Shown: positions 52,537-62,191, counted from the stretch's first letter. The stretch: DNA of 64,000 bases from Brevibacillus choshinensis (GCF_001420695.1 NZ_LJJB01000010.1:1737114-1801113); one strand, 5' to 3'. Numbers and translations are program-made. Notes: generated by a model not told the origin, from the letters alone.

Positions 52537-54033
52537 CTATTTTAAGAAACGCATTGGGTTCTGGATTCGTCCATTTTGATGAACCTCAAAGTGAAGGTGA
52601 ACGCCAGTAGAGTCCCCAGTGGATCCTTTGTTTCCAATTTTCTTGCCTTGAGCAACCACGTCGCCGACATTGACGCTAATGGTGCTCATGTGACCATACA
52701 GGGTCTCCATGCCATTTCCATGATCGATAATGACGGCTTTTCCGTAGTCGCCATCCCATCCGGCAAATTTGACACGCCCATTATCGGCAGCCAAAACAGA
52801 ACCGGATCCGGCGATATCGATTCCTTTATGCATCCGGCCCCAGCGTGTTCCAAATCCACTGCTGATATAACCACCCGCTGGCCAGCTCAGACGGCCTGTC
52901 CCACGAGATGGGATCACCTTGGTTCCCCGCTCCACGATTTTGGCAACTGGTTGGGCAATTACGTCCTGCTTGACGATCGTGCGATCAACGACTTGTCCAT
53001 TTTCCTTGGTCACTTCGTATTGAACCATCTTGCTACCGTCCCGGCCTTCCTGGACAGTTTTGGTTTCTCCCTTTGGCAGCTTATCATTATTGTTGATTTG
53101 CGTGGAAAACGCAATGGTTTCTTTTTGCGAGAGTTCCTCTTTGACCTGCACGGTCACCAAAGGACGGACCGCGGTAACATTGATTTGTTGTCCCAGCTGA
53201 AGCACAGTATTTTCTGTTACTCCAGGGTTGTTGGCATAAATGTCATTCGAGGTAATATCGTACTTTTTGGCGATACAACCAATACAATCACCTTCGACGA
53301 CGGTATGTGTCATCTGCTTGAAGGTGCCTTTCTCCAGCAGTTCCTCTAGCTTTTCCGCAGGCAATACTTGCGCGGCAGTTACGGAGTCACTCTCTGTCTG
53401 TACTTCTTCCTTGAAGGTAACTTCCTTGATCGGACTGCTCTTGGCAGGTGCAGACAACGACGCAGCAGCAACCGCCACTTTCTTGTCAGCCTGTGGAACG
53501 CCCGAATACTTTTCTTTGACATGTGCAAGCACTTGCTCGGCAGTATTCTGATCTGCCGCATATCCGATTACTTTTCCATCTACGACCAGTTTGACCGCCT
53601 CGACTTTGATGTCAGCGATGTCTGAAAGTGCACTGAGCGCTGCCTCATTGTCAAAAGGCGCCTTGTACGTACGCTCTTCCTTGTAGGTTATGTAGTCGGC
53701 GAGAGTCAAAGATAAGCCATTCTTGGCCTTTTCCTCTTCCAACTTGGCGCTTGTCCAGTTTTTAACCACAGAAGGGTTGTCCACTACGCCAATTTCTTGA
53801 CCATTCACAAGCACGTGATATACCGACAAAATGTTGCTTGAGTAGTAATATTGCGCGGATGCTCCCGCTGCCACAGTGAACACCAATCCAGCTGCGACGG
53901 AAATCGTTTGTTTTTTATGAGTTTGAACGTATGCGCTTGTTTGTTCGATCGTGCGTTTCGCCAATTCTCTGCAATTCTGAACGATTCTCTCTGACCGTTC
54001 CTGCAGCTTGGCCTTCCATTCTGACCATTGCAT
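52537..54033 (-). CDS. M23-family cell-wall endopeptidase with LysM and G5 domains
   Basis: A 498-residue wall hydrolase. A membrane helix (~43-65, KQTISVAAGLVFTVAAGASA) anchors or exports it. Then come a helical/beta stalk, a LysM domain (~240-290: HTVVEGDCIGCIAKKYDITS), a G5 domain (~293-375: QVKEELSQKETIAFSTQINN), and the M23 lysostaphin-type peptidase (~385-498). The zinc ligands are in MHKGIDIAG and HLHFEVHQNG. It cuts peptide cross-links of peptidoglycan. It lies directly upstream of the wal operon, whose regulator controls such enzymes, although I see only weak WalR-box-like sequence upstream. It has its own terminator. Confidence 0.9.
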   Translation of the reverse strand: MQWSEWKAKLQERSERIVQNCRELAKRTIEQTSAYVQTHKKQTISVAAGLVFTVAAGASAQYYYSSNILSVYHVLVNGQEIGVVDNPSVVKNWTSAKLEEEKAKNGLSLTLADYITYKEERTYKAPFDNEAALSALSDIADIKVEAVKLVVDGKVIGYAADQNTAEQVLAHVKEKYSGVPQADKKVAVAAASLSAPAKSSPIKEVTFKEEVQTESDSVTAAQVLPAEKLEELLEKGTFKQMTHTVVEGDCIGCIAKKYDITSNDIYANNPGVTENTVLQLGQQINVTAVRPLVTVQVKEELSQKETIAFSTQINNNDKLPKGETKTVQEGRDGSKMVQYEVTKENGQVVDRTIVKQDVIAQPVAKIVERGTKVIPSRGTGRLSWPAGGYISSGFGTRWGRMHKGIDIAGSGSVLAADNGRVKFAGWDGDYGKAVIIDHGNGMETLYGHMSTISVNVGDVVAQGKKIGNKGSTGDSTGVHLHFEVHQNGRIQNPMRFLK

Positions 54034-54295
54034 AACTTGTCCCTCCTGAAAACATAAGAAGCTCGCCTTACTTTCGGTATTTCCTGAATTGTTTAAATAT
54101 ACCGACTAGGACATATAGCCCAAAATTTTGTTTCCAGTAATCTGCCAAATTGCCTAAAGAAACCAACTATGTCGACTTTACCACATATTTAGCGACAACA
54201 TCAAGTGTAAATTGCTGTCGAATAAAAAAGTTGATGAAGAGTCATTATATGTACATAGAACTGGAATATTTTAGACGATCAGGAGCGTGATTTAT

Positions 54296-54667
54296 GTGAA
54301 AGAGCGAAACATTCTGTCAGGATTTCACACGGAAGAAGATGCATCCAAGGCCGCAGATGCTCTACGGCAAGCTGGTTTCTCCATCGTACAGATCGACAGA
54401 GTCGGACAATTTCCTGGGGATGGGAACGAATCGATTATGAATCCTATCTCTGGAGAAATCCCTAGCCTGGGCATCATGACACTCGCTGGAGACTTTCCAA
54501 ATGGGCGTGATGCGAGCATTTTGGCTGCTGCGAGTCCTGACGCGAGTGGGATGGCCGACCGCGGAGATGACAACCTGAACCGAAGTGTCCTGTTGACTGC
54601 AGTCGTACCGGAAGAACGGGGTGACGAGGCTACCCAAATCATCACATCGCTCGGTGGGATGGTTTGA
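54296..54667 (+). CDS. Hypothetical 123-residue protein, YflT-like N-terminus
   Basis: A small acidic protein. The first half reads as a strand-helix-strand unit (ILSGFHTEEDASKAADALRQ, then AGFSIVQIDRVGQFPG), reminiscent of general-stress proteins of the YflT type. The second half contains a glycine/serine/aspartate-rich segment (GIMTLAGDFPNGRDASILAA) and a final strand-helix pair. The start is taken as GTG at 54296, 10 bases after AGGAG; an in-frame GTG three codons earlier is too close. No function known. A terminator follows, so it is monocistronic. Confidence 0.6.
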   Translation: MKERNILSGFHTEEDASKAADALRQAGFSIVQIDRVGQFPGDGNESIMNPISGEIPSLGIMTLAGDFPNGRDASILAAASPDASGMADRGDDNLNRSVLLTAVVPEERGDEATQIITSLGGMV

Positions 54668-54693
54668 TCACAACATAAGTCCTAGCAAATAAT

Positions 54694-54735
54694 AGCCACC
54701 TATTCCAGAAGGGAAAGGTGGCTCATTGCTTTTTG
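54694..54735 (+). terminator. Terminator of the 123-residue hypothetical gene
   Basis: AGCCACC pairs with GGTGGCT, followed by a short T-rich stretch; it may also serve the convergent small gene. Confidence 0.65.
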
Positions 54736-54747
54736 CTCATTCGATTA

Positions 54748-54954
54748 TCACACCTCGAGCATGGAAGTTACATCTTTTAGTGCCAATCGGCGGATCGTCG
54801 TTTTCTCCGCATCCTGTTGCTTATATGTGGTGATGAAGCACAGGTAGCCGTTATCGAAATGAGTCATGGTTCCCTTGATGACGACGCCATTGAACATCTT
54901 CACCTGTACATTTTTCCCGAGCAGCTTCATAGCTTTTTGATCAAAACCCATCAT
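54748..54954 (-). CDS. Small Sm-like (LSm-fold) protein
   Basis: A 68-residue protein whose core, GKNVQVKMFNGVVIKGTMTH followed by FDNGYLCFITTYKQ, has the strand order and glycine turns of an Sm1 motif. The end ALKDVTSML fits a final strand. This is as short as Hfq, but the Hfq RNA-binding residues (QxxK, YKHA) are not there, so it is a different LSm-like or beta-barrel family. ATG at 54954 follows GGAGAGG by 8 bases; earlier GTGs overlap that site. It sits just downstream of the purA terminator. Confidence 0.55.
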   Translation of the reverse strand: MMGFDQKAMKLLGKNVQVKMFNGVVIKGTMTHFDNGYLCFITTYKQQDAEKTTIRRLALKDVTSMLEV

Positions 54955-55050
54955 CACGATCACCTCTCCATTTCCTTTCTATGCTCTACTTTATGCCCAG
55001 ATGGTGTCGTTTCGTGTCTGTCCTCATGAAATAAATTTGTTTGTTCAATG

Positions 55051-55080
55051 AAAAAAGCTGTCGAAGAATCGACAGCTTTC
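55051..55080 (-). terminator. Terminator of purA
   Basis: AGCTGTCGA pairs with TCGACAGCT around a 4-base loop, followed by six T residues on the minus strand. Confidence 0.95.
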
Positions 55081-55102
55081 ACTATGACAATGGTACTACT
55101 GC

Positions 55103-56389
55103 TTATCCGTAAATGCCGCGAACGACTACAGTCTGCTCACGATCTGGTCCTACAGAGAAGATCGACATTGGGATGCCTGTCAATTGCGTGATGCGCTCAA
55201 TATAGTGACGTGCGTTTTCAGGCAAGTCGTTCAGGTTGCGAACACCTGTAATATCTTCTGTCCAGCCTGGCATCTCCTCGTATACCGGTTCGCATTTTGC
55301 GAGCAGGTTGAGGTTCGCAGGGAACGATTCAATAATTTCACCATTGTATTTGTACGCGGTGCAAATACGCAGGGTGTCAATTCCAGACAATGTGTCCAGC
55401 TTGGTGATCGCCAAGCCAGTGATACCGCTCACACGACGAGCGTGACGCACGACTACGCTGTCAAACCAGCCTACACGGCGTGCACGGCCAGTTGTCGTAC
55501 CATACTCGGCACCAACTTCACGGATCTGATCGCCAATCGCATCAGAAAGCTCAGTCAGGAACGGACCGTCCCCTACGCGAGTGGTGTACGCTTTCGCAAC
55601 ACCAATGACTTGATTGATTTTGGTCGGACCTACACCAGAACCGATGGTAACCCCACCAGCAATCGGGTTGGAAGAAGTAACGTAAGGATAAGTACCTTGG
55701 TCAATGTCCAGCAGTACGCCTTGAGCGCCTTCAAACAGGACACGGTTACCGCGATCGATTGCGTCATTCAGTACTACGGATGTGTCCGTTACATATGGGC
55801 GAATGATTTCTGCAACAGCCAGGTATTCGTCCAATACTTCTTGTAGCTCAAATCCAGTCGTGTTGTACACTTTTTCCAGCAACATGTTTTTCTCAGCCAG
55901 GTTGCGTTCGAGCTTGCGTTTGAATTCTTCTGCATCCAACAGATCGGCGATACGGATACCGATACGAGCTGCTTTGTCCATGTAAGCAGGACCGATACCT
56001 TTACGGGTCGTACCGATCTTGTTTGCTCCGCGGCTATCTTCTTCTACGCCATCCAGCTTGATGTGGTATGGCAGAATCACGTGCGCGCGATCACTGATTT
56101 TCAAGTTGTTTGTGGTGAAACCAAAGCTGTGAATGTACTCCAGCTCTTTAATCAACGCTCTCGGATCGACTACCATGCCGTTTCCGATAACGCAGGTCTT
56201 ATCTGTATAAAAAATTCCAGATGGAATCAAATGAAGCTTATATTTGTTACCATCAAAAATAATGGTATGGCCTGCGTTGTTACCACCTTGGTAACGAGCC
56301 ACTACCTCTGCGCTTTCTGCCAGATAGTCTGTAATTTTACCTTTACCTTCATCGCCCCACTGGGTTCCGACGACAACGACTGTTGACAT
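55103..56389 (-). CDS. purA: Adenylosuccinate synthetase
   Basis: A 428-residue enzyme that joins IMP and aspartate with GTP hydrolysis, the first step from IMP to AMP. The GTP loop [14 protein letters not shown] (~8-21), [18 protein letters not shown] (~41), [19 protein letters not shown] (~128), [20 protein letters not shown] (~221) and [13 protein letters not shown] (~299) are all intact. AGGAGG precedes the ATG. It is monocistronic with a strong promoter and a pair of PurR boxes upstream, as in Bacillus subtilis, so adenine should repress it through PurR. Confidence 0.98.
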   Translation of the reverse strand: MSTVVVVGTQWGDEGKGKITDYLAESAEVVARYQGGNNAGHTIIFDGNKYKLHLIPSGIFYTDKTCVIGNGMVVDPRALIKELEYIHSFGFTTNNLKISDRAHVILPYHIKLDGVEEDSRGANKIGTTRKGIGPAYMDKAARIGIRIADLLDAEEFKRKLERNLAEKNMLLEKVYNTTGFELQEVLDEYLAVAEIIRPYVTDTSVVLNDAIDRGNRVLFEGAQGVLLDIDQGTYPYVTSSNPIAGGVTIGSGVGPTKINQVIGVAKAYTTRVGDGPFLTELSDAIGDQIREVGAEYGTTTGRARRVGWFDSVVVRHARRVSGITGLAITKLDTLSGIDTLRICTAYKYNGEIIESFPANLNLLAKCEPVYEEMPGWTEDITGVRNLNDLPENARHYIERITQLTGIPMSIFSVGPDREQTVVVRGIYG

Positions 56390-56440
56390 CGAAAAACACC
56401 TCCTGATATCATCATGTCCTTTTGGGCCTGAAACAATCTA

Positions 56441-56469
56441 AGTGTACTAAACCATTTCCTGTATGTCAA
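56441..56469 (-). promoter_or_regulatory. purA: Sigma-A promoter of purA
   Basis: On the minus strand TTGACA (56464-56469) and TACACT (56441-56446) are separated by 17 bases, about 50 bases upstream of the start codon. The PurR boxes lie immediately upstream of the -35. Confidence 0.8.
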
Positions 56470-56471
56470 CG

Positions 56472-56517
56472 AAAATACGAACATTAGAATAGTGGAAAGA
56501 TTATATGTTCGGTAATT
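56472..56517. promoter_or_regulatory. Pair of inverted PurBoxes upstream of purA
   Basis: AAATACGAACATT (core CGAA at 56478-56481) and, on the other strand, ATTACCGAACATA (core TTCG on plus at 56508-56511) both fit the Bacillus PurR half-site AWWWCCGAACWWT. They are inverted and 30 bases apart centre to centre, the spacing used by the PurR repressor. The pair sits directly upstream of the purA -35 element. Confidence 0.8.
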
Positions 56518-56583
56518 AACATACGCTTGAATGTCCCCTGTTGTCCCTTTCCTTTTTACATTTGGGGCCCTTTTTTCCCCATA

Positions 56584-56610
56584 GAAAAAAGCCGGAAGCA
56601 TTTCCGACTT
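56584..56610 (-). terminator. Terminator of the yybS-gdpP-rplI-dnaB operon
   Basis: AAAAGTCGGAA pairs with TTCCGGCTTTT around a short loop, followed by T residues on the minus strand, just past the dnaB stop at 56628. Confidence 0.9.
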
Positions 56611-56627
56611 TTCTTCTTCTGACTCTA

Positions 56628-57977
56628 TTATCCTGCCTGATTTCGAAAGCGATTATCCAAGCTGACGAACTTGTTGTATTCCTTCAAAAACGCGAGTTCT
56701 ACCGTTCCTGTAGGGCCATTACGCTGTTTGGCGATAATAACCTCAATGACGTTTTTGTTCTCGGTCTCTTTATCGTAGTAGTCATCCCGATAGAGGAAGG
56801 CTACGATGTCCGCGTCCTGCTCGATCGAACCGGATTCACGAATATCTGACATCATCGGGCGCTTGTCCTGCCGTTGCTCTACGCCACGGCTCAACTGCGA
56901 CAGGGCGATTACCGGTACATTCAATTCCCGGGCGATCCCTTTTAAGGTACGGGAGATTTCCGAAACTTCCTGCTGACGGTTATCCCCTTTTCCTCGACCG
57001 TGAATCAGTTGCAAGTAATCGATCAAAATCAATCCTAAGCCTTTTTCCGCTTGAAGCCTGCGACATTTGGCCCGGATATCCATGACTGTTACCCCAGGCG
57101 AGTCATCAATGTAGATCGGCGCTTTCGCCAATGTCCCGATCGCCATCGTGAGCTTTTGCCAGTCGTCTTCCTCCAGAGCCCCTGAACGCATCCGAGAGGC
57201 ATCCAGATTCCCTTCGGCACAGATCATACGCTGAACGAGCTGAGTGGCACCCATCTCGAGAGAAAAAATAGCGACGGTTTCTCCGGCTCGTGCCGCTACA
57301 TTCTGTGCCAGATTCAGAGCAAACGCCGTTTTCCCTACCGAAGGACGGGCAGCGAGGATAATCAAGTCGCTTCGCTGCAAGCCAGCCGTCATCTTGTCCA
57401 GATCGGTATATCCCGTAGAAATCCCCGTGATATCTCCTTTACGCTGACTCAAAAACTCGATGCGTTCATAGGTCTCCATCAGCGCATCACGGATAGGAGT
57501 GAATCCCCCGCTGTTGCGATTCTGTCCGATCTCCATGATGTACTTTTCCGCATCGGCGATGATGGCAGTGACCTCATCCTCGCGTGAATAACCGTCATTG
57601 GCAATCTTGGTTGCTGTATGAATTAATCGCCGTAGCAGCGATTTTTCTTCCACAATCTTCGCATAGTATTCGATGTTCGCTGCGGTCGGAACAGAGCTCG
57701 CGATCTCCGTCAGGTAGGTAACGCCGCCGATCTCGTCCAACAGCTTGTGGTCCTGCAATTCAGCCGTCACTGTAACCAAGTCGACAGGCTCTCCTTTTTC
57801 GTACAGGTCCACCATCGTTTGAAAGATGCGCTGATGCGCTGTCTTATAGAAATCCTCCGGTCGAAGAAGTTCTATGGCCGTGATAAGAGCATCCTTGGAC
57901 AAGAACACGGCACCCAGCACCGACTGTTCTGCTTCCTTGTTCTGCGGCGGCACACGATCCAAAAACAGGTCGCTCAC
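56628..57977 (-). CDS. dnaC: Replicative DNA helicase DnaB (DnaC in Bacillus nomenclature)
   Basis: A 449-residue hexameric helicase. The N-terminal helical domain (QNKEAEQSVLGAVFLSKDAL onward) binds DnaG primase, and the RecA-like domain has Walker A AARPSVGKTAFALN (~208-221), Walker B LILIDYLQLI (~312) and the arginine finger region SLEMGATQLVQRMI. It unwinds DNA at the fork in the cytoplasm. In Bacillus subtilis the gene is named dnaC. It is the last gene of the operon, 24 bases after rplI. Confidence 0.97.
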   Translation of the reverse strand: MSDLFLDRVPPQNKEAEQSVLGAVFLSKDALITAIELLRPEDFYKTAHQRIFQTMVDLYEKGEPVDLVTVTAELQDHKLLDEIGGVTYLTEIASSVPTAANIEYYAKIVEEKSLLRRLIHTATKIANDGYSREDEVTAIIADAEKYIMEIGQNRNSGGFTPIRDALMETYERIEFLSQRKGDITGISTGYTDLDKMTAGLQRSDLIILAARPSVGKTAFALNLAQNVAARAGETVAIFSLEMGATQLVQRMICAEGNLDASRMRSGALEEDDWQKLTMAIGTLAKAPIYIDDSPGVTVMDIRAKCRRLQAEKGLGLILIDYLQLIHGRGKGDNRQQEVSEISRTLKGIARELNVPVIALSQLSRGVEQRQDKRPMMSDIRESGSIEQDADIVAFLYRDDYYDKETENKNVIEVIIAKQRNGPTGTVELAFLKEYNKFVSLDNRFRNQAG

Positions 57978-58001
57978 GTCACACCCTCCACATGTCAGTC
58001 A

Positions 58002-58448
58002 TTATTCTTCCACCACGTGAACTTTGAGCGTTGTGGTTACTTCGTTGTGCAATTTTACTTTGATTTGTGTGACACCGAGTGCGCGGATCGCATCCATCTC
58101 GAGCTTGCGCTTGTCCACTTTGACTTTGAACTGTTCTTCCAAAGCCTGTGCGACTTGCTTGCTGGAAATGGCTCCAAACAGACGACCACCTTCGCCTGCT
58201 TTTCCTTTCACTTTCACAGTCAGCTCGCTCAGTTTTTCTCCCAGCTCTTGTGCTTCCTGTTTTTCCTGCTCTTTGCGTTTCTCTTCGCTTTTCTTTTGAG
58301 CATCCAGCGTTTTGACGTTGCTATCTGTAGCTTCCTTTGCCAATCCACGCGGCAGCAGGAAGTTGCGTACATAACCTTCAGAGAGATCTTTTACTTCGCC
58401 TTTTTTTCCTTGGCCTTTTACATCTTGAAGAAAAATGACTTTCATCAT
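58002..58448 (-). CDS. rplI: Ribosomal protein L9
   Basis: A 148-residue protein with the L9 signature at the N-terminus ([20 protein letters not shown] then [13 protein letters not shown]), the long connecting helix (~45-75, [20 protein letters not shown]) and the C-terminal domain with [16 protein letters not shown]. It binds domain V of 23S rRNA and stabilises the ribosome. The gene starts 23 bases after gdpP and ends 24 before dnaB, in the usual order. Confidence 0.98.
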   Translation of the reverse strand: MMKVIFLQDVKGQGKKGEVKDLSEGYVRNFLLPRGLAKEATDSNVKTLDAQKKSEEKRKEQEKQEAQELGEKLSELTVKVKGKAGEGGRLFGAISSKQVAQALEEQFKVKVDKRKLEMDAIRALGVTQIKVKLHNEVTTTLKVHVVEE

Positions 58449-58471
58449 CGTTTCCCCCTTCTTCTATTGGC

Positions 58472-60409
58472 CTATATGACCGAATCAATCGCTTCTTTCA
58501 AGCGTTTCACTGCTTCTTTCATGGTAATACCCTCGATTTGTGTCGCTGCCCCAGTCAAGTGTCCGCCGCCACCCAAAAGCTCCATAACGGATTGGACGTT
58601 AATATCGCCCAGAGAGCGTCCACTAATCAAGATCGCACCGTCTGCCCGCTGTGCTGCTACAAACGATGCCTGGATACCAGACAGGGTCAGGAGCTGCTCT
58701 GCTGCCTGCGCTACCTGGACTTGCGTATAATCCTCTGTCGGATCACCCGTGGCGATCGCCATATTGTCTCGGTACGTTTCGGTGTTCATGATGATTCGAG
58801 CCCGTTTGACGTACTGGTTCACATCTTCCTTCAGCAAACGTTGGACCGCTGCTGTATCAGCACCATTGCGACGCAAGAATGATGCCGCCTCAAAGGTACG
58901 CGAACCTGTGCGGAACGCAAAGCTCTTGGTATCGACGACAATCCCGGCAAGAAGTGCTGTCGCAATCAGGCTGTCGATATTCAATCGCTCGCTTTGGTAC
59001 TGCAACAGCTCTGTGACCAGCTCGGATGTAGAAGAAGCATAAGGCTCCAAATACAACAGGACTGGTTCAATAAATTCTTCTGAGCGACGATGGTGGTCAA
59101 TCACTACCACCCGACTCGTTTCACCCAGAAGCTTGGGCTCAATGACCAGCGAAGGACGATGTGTATCTACGACAACGAGCAGTGTCCGACCTGTAACCAA
59201 ACGGATCGCTTGTTCAGGCGTAACAAATGTCTCAGCCAATTCTTCGTTGGCGTAAATTTCCCGCATCAGTCGTTCTACCGAATTGTTCCCTTCGTCCATG
59301 ACGATGTAAGCCGCTTTTTTGTGCACCTGGACTGCCTTAAGTACCCCGAGTGAAGCTCCGATGGAGTCCATATCCGGCTGCTTGTGTCCCATGACGATGA
59401 CGTGTTCTGCCTCATGAATGAGGTCACGCAAGGCATGTGCAATGACACGGGCACGTACACGAGTACGCTTCTCTACGGCATTTGATTTGCCACCGTAGAA
59501 TGTGAGCTTGTTCCCAACCTTTACCGCACTCTGGTCGCCACCGCGTCCGAGTGCAATGTCCAAGCTGGACTGCGCCATTTGACCTAATTCGATGTAGGTA
59601 CTGGCAGCGGCTCCAACCCCGATACTGAGTGTAATCGGAATCTTGTTGTCGGCTGTCATCTCCCGTACCACATCCAAAATGTCAAAACGCGTTTCTTCTA
59701 ATTTATCAAGTGCTTCCCGTTCCATCAGCGCCAAAAATTTGTCAGCCGTGATTCGGCGAAGATATATGCCATGTTTGGTAGCCCACTCAGTGATCACACC
59801 CGCGACACTCGTTGAAAGCAGTGTCCGACTCTGGTCATCCATCACTTGCCCGATCTCGTCCAAATTGTCGAGATGGATGATGGCGAGCGCAGCCTTTTCA
59901 CGATGGTAACGAGCCGTCAGTTCTTTGAAATCCGTGATATCTGTAAAGTACAACAGACGCTCTTCGGATCGAACCAGCACCTCATACACCCGTTCATTGT
60001 AGGTAAATTCCAGCCGTTTTTGCTCCAGCTTTCCATTCAGCCCAGGAAAAACTTCCTGCAGGTTTTTACCGATCAGCAACTCATCCCCGGACATATGTGT
60101 CATGAACGGGTTTACCCACTCAATTGCCTTTTCCTCGTTGTATAAAAGGATTCCGATCGGCAGCTCCTGAATAACACCTTCGCCAGCCTTCTTCACACGG
60201 TGTGTGACAGTAGCCAGATAAAGGCGTAAATCGCGTTGGAACCCCTTCTCAGCCTGGAGGGCATAAAGAACCAGGCCAATCAAGCAGATCATGCCGATCG
60301 CCCCGTACATCCAATGGTGCAGGGTCAAAATCCCCAACAACAGCAAGCTAAAGCTGAGTGCCAGGACCATATGCATCCCGTACCAACGCTTTAACAGGAA
60401 TTTGGGCAT
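58472..60409 (-). CDS. gdpP: Cyclic-di-AMP phosphodiesterase GdpP
   Basis: A 645-residue membrane phosphodiesterase. Two N-terminal helices (~9-52) are followed by a PAS domain (~80-150), a degenerate GGDEF domain (~165-295) and a DHH/DHHA1 domain (~335-645). The metal motifs are MGHKQPDMDSIG (~342-353), VVDTHRPS (~415) and VIDHHRRS (~440), with GGGGHLTGAATQ near the end. It hydrolyses c-di-AMP to pApA and thereby affects potassium, osmotic and wall homeostasis. It begins four bases after yybS. Confidence 0.97.
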   Translation of the reverse strand: MPKFLLKRWYGMHMVLALSFSLLLLGILTLHHWMYGAIGMICLIGLVLYALQAEKGFQRDLRLYLATVTHRVKKAGEGVIQELPIGILLYNEEKAIEWVNPFMTHMSGDELLIGKNLQEVFPGLNGKLEQKRLEFTYNERVYEVLVRSEERLLYFTDITDFKELTARYHREKAALAIIHLDNLDEIGQVMDDQSRTLLSTSVAGVITEWATKHGIYLRRITADKFLALMEREALDKLEETRFDILDVVREMTADNKIPITLSIGVGAAASTYIELGQMAQSSLDIALGRGGDQSAVKVGNKLTFYGGKSNAVEKRTRVRARVIAHALRDLIHEAEHVIVMGHKQPDMDSIGASLGVLKAVQVHKKAAYIVMDEGNNSVERLMREIYANEELAETFVTPEQAIRLVTGRTLLVVVDTHRPSLVIEPKLLGETSRVVVIDHHRRSEEFIEPVLLYLEPYASSTSELVTELLQYQSERLNIDSLIATALLAGIVVDTKSFAFRTGSRTFEAASFLRRNGADTAAVQRLLKEDVNQYVKRARIIMNTETYRDNMAIATGDPTEDYTQVQVAQAAEQLLTLSGIQASFVAAQRADGAILISGRSLGDINVQSVMELLGGGGHLTGAATQIEGITMKEAVKRLKEAIDSVI

Positions 60410-60413
60410 TTCC

Positions 60414-61322
60414 TCAGCCCCTCTTCACTCTTGTTTCCAGTTTTTCACGTAACCGAATTCCCAAATCAAAGATACCTACTAGACTCAGTATAGTGGTTAG
60501 AAAGGGAAAAATAAATAGACAGACAATAAGCACTGGAGTCAATCTCTTCCAGCCATACAAATAGGCAGCGAACAGACAAAAACTTAGACCTTGCAAAGTA
60601 AATACGGCATCGAGCATCACTTTTACGTTGAAAATTGCGCTTTCCCAGAACGTCCCTTGAATGCTTGACCCAAAAACCAGCATGCCGATCATTGCAATAA
60701 AGTAATAGTAGAGCAACGATCTCGGGAAGGTCCACTCCCGAATCGGCTTCAGTGCCGGGACAGGTCTGCGCAATCGTTTACCGATCAATCGAGCCAGCCA
60801 GTGAACAATCGCACTGGAACCAAAGCTGAACATGACCAGACTCACCGGAAGAAGCATCTTGCCTAATTGGATGTACTGATCGTACTGCTCCTTTGGCATA
60901 AACGACGGCCTCAAAACAGCAGCCTGCTGCAAAATTGAATCAAAGCTCGTTTTCATTCCGAAAATCATAAAGGCTAGCATGAACACAAAACCAAAGAAGA
61001 CTGCGACTGCTCCTGCTGTAATCCCAGAGAGTGCTGTCCCCCTTTTGGTGTAGAAGATCCCCATCAACGCTCCCCAGACAGCAAACTCCAGAGCTACAAA
61101 AGCGGTGACCGGTCCCGTCATAATCCACCCTAAAAAGGTAAACGCAAGTGAGATCCAAACCATGTTTGGCACGGTTCTACTCATTCCCAAGATTAAAAAA
61201 GGCAGTGGGACCAAAATACTGACTAACGCACCTAGCACCGTGTATGTACTGAGAAACAATAGCACCAGCGCGATACCCAGCATTAAGGCATTTTCGGCCA
61301 ATTGCTTGGTTTTCGAAGGCAT
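60414..61322 (-). CDS. yybS: YybS-family DUF2232 membrane protein
   Basis: A 302-residue protein with about eight hydrophobic segments, matching the DUF2232/YybS family found upstream of gdpP in Bacillales. It resembles transport S-components or membrane proteins of unknown function. It opens LAENALMLGIALVLLFLSTY and ends REKLETRVKRG. GAGGTG precedes the ATG. It starts just after the rpsR terminator and is translationally close to gdpP (four bases), so it is the first gene of the yybS-gdpP-rplI-dnaB unit. Confidence 0.92.
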   Translation of the reverse strand: MPSKTKQLAENALMLGIALVLLFLSTYTVLGALVSILVPLPFLILGMSRTVPNMVWISLAFTFLGWIMTGPVTAFVALEFAVWGALMGIFYTKRGTALSGITAGAVAVFFGFVFMLAFMIFGMKTSFDSILQQAAVLRPSFMPKEQYDQYIQLGKMLLPVSLVMFSFGSSAIVHWLARLIGKRLRRPVPALKPIREWTFPRSLLYYYFIAMIGMLVFGSSIQGTFWESAIFNVKVMLDAVFTLQGLSFCLFAAYLYGWKRLTPVLIVCLFIFPFLTTILSLVGIFDLGIRLREKLETRVKRG

Positions 61323-61357
61323 GTCAGCACCTCATTTGAGAATACAAGAAGATATGG

Positions 61358-61390
61358 AAAAAAGAGGGCCACGCAATTGTGTCCCCCTTT
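61358..61390 (-). terminator. Terminator of the rpsF-ssb-rpsR operon
   Basis: A GC-rich imperfect stem (GGGGGACAC pairing with GCGTGGCCCTC) is followed by six T residues on the minus strand, shortly after the rpsR stop. Some read-through into yybS is likely, since no promoter is evident before that gene. Confidence 0.75.
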
Positions 61391-61407
61391 TTATAGCTTG
61401 TGGTAAA

Positions 61408-61638
61408 TTATTCAGCCGTATAAGGCAGAAGTGCCACTTGACGAGAGCGCTTGATTGCGATCGTCAGTGCACGTTGGTACTTAGCGGAAGTACCAGTTAC
61501 ACGACGAGGCAAGATTTTACCGCGCTCGCTGATGAACTTTTTGAGCAAATCAACATCTTTATAATCGATGTGTTTGATTTTGTTCACTTTAAAAAAGCAT
61601 ACTTTACGACGCTTATTAGGACGTCCTTTGCGTGCCAT
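61408..61638 (-). CDS. rpsR: Ribosomal protein S18
   Basis: A 76-residue protein with the S18 core [40 protein letters not shown] and [20 protein letters not shown]. It binds 16S rRNA next to S6 in the platform of the 30S subunit. It lies 44 bases after ssb, the standard rpsF-ssb-rpsR order. It has the single N-terminal cysteine (VCFF) only, so it is not the zinc-binding four-cysteine form. Confidence 0.98.
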   Translation of the reverse strand: MARKGRPNKRRKVCFFKVNKIKHIDYKDVDLLKKFISERGKILPRRVTGTSAKYQRALTIAIKRSRQVALLPYTAE

Positions 61639-61682
61639 TATAGTTCCTCCTTCTTAAGGAAATGTGAAAGTTATACGATTCT

Positions 61683-62162
61683 TTAGAACGGCAAGTCATC
61701 ATCTGAAATGTTGATAGGCTTGCCAGCACTCGCGAAGGGATCCCCAAACGGATCAAAGTCGTTTCTCTGACCGCCGCCGGATGGCTTGTTGCCACCGCCG
61801 AAGCCTGGACCCGGATCATATCCTGCATTTTCTCCGCCCTCATTGCCTCGACCGCCCAAAAATTGAACGTTCTCCGCAACAACCTCTGTTACGTATACTC
61901 GTTTTCCTTCTTTATTGTCGTAGGAGCGCGTTTGAAGGCGTCCCTCGATGGCGGCTTGTCTACCCTTGCGCAAATAACTTGCACACAGGTCGGCCAGCTT
62001 TTGCCAAGCGACAATATTAATGAAATCGGCTTCTCTCTCGCCTGCTTGATTGGTGCGAGGACGATTGATCGCCACAGTAAACGTAGCAACGGCAACGCCA
62101 TTTGGCGTATAACGAAGTTCAGGATCTTTTGTCAGGTTGCCGATGAGAATGACTTTATTCAT
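61683..62162 (-). CDS. ssb: Single-stranded DNA-binding protein
   Basis: A 159-residue SSB. The OB fold occupies residues 1-~105 ([60 protein letters not shown]). A glycine-rich linker (~110-148) and the conserved acidic tip DDDLPF follow, which recruits replication and repair partners. It binds ssDNA as a tetramer. It is the middle gene of the rpsF operon and 29 bases after rpsF. Confidence 0.98.
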   Translation of the reverse strand: MNKVILIGNLTKDPELRYTPNGVAVATFTVAINRPRTNQAGEREADFINIVAWQKLADLCASYLRKGRQAAIEGRLQTRSYDNKEGKRVYVTEVVAENVQFLGGRGNEGGENAGYDPGPGFGGGNKPSGGGQRNDFDPFGDPFASAGKPINISDDDLPF

Positions 62163-62191
62163 CTTGGTTCCCCCTCTGACCGCGACAGTGA

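Noticed and set aside
54034-54295. WalR box upstream of the M23 endopeptidase gene
   Set aside because: The best candidate (TTTACC-ACATA-TTTAGC on the plus strand) has the correct spacing but mismatches in both halves.
57747-58730. 327-codon plus-strand frame across dnaB, rplI and gdpP
   Set aside because: It spans three conserved genes on the opposite strand and is rich in cysteine and phenylalanine, as expected from antisense reading.
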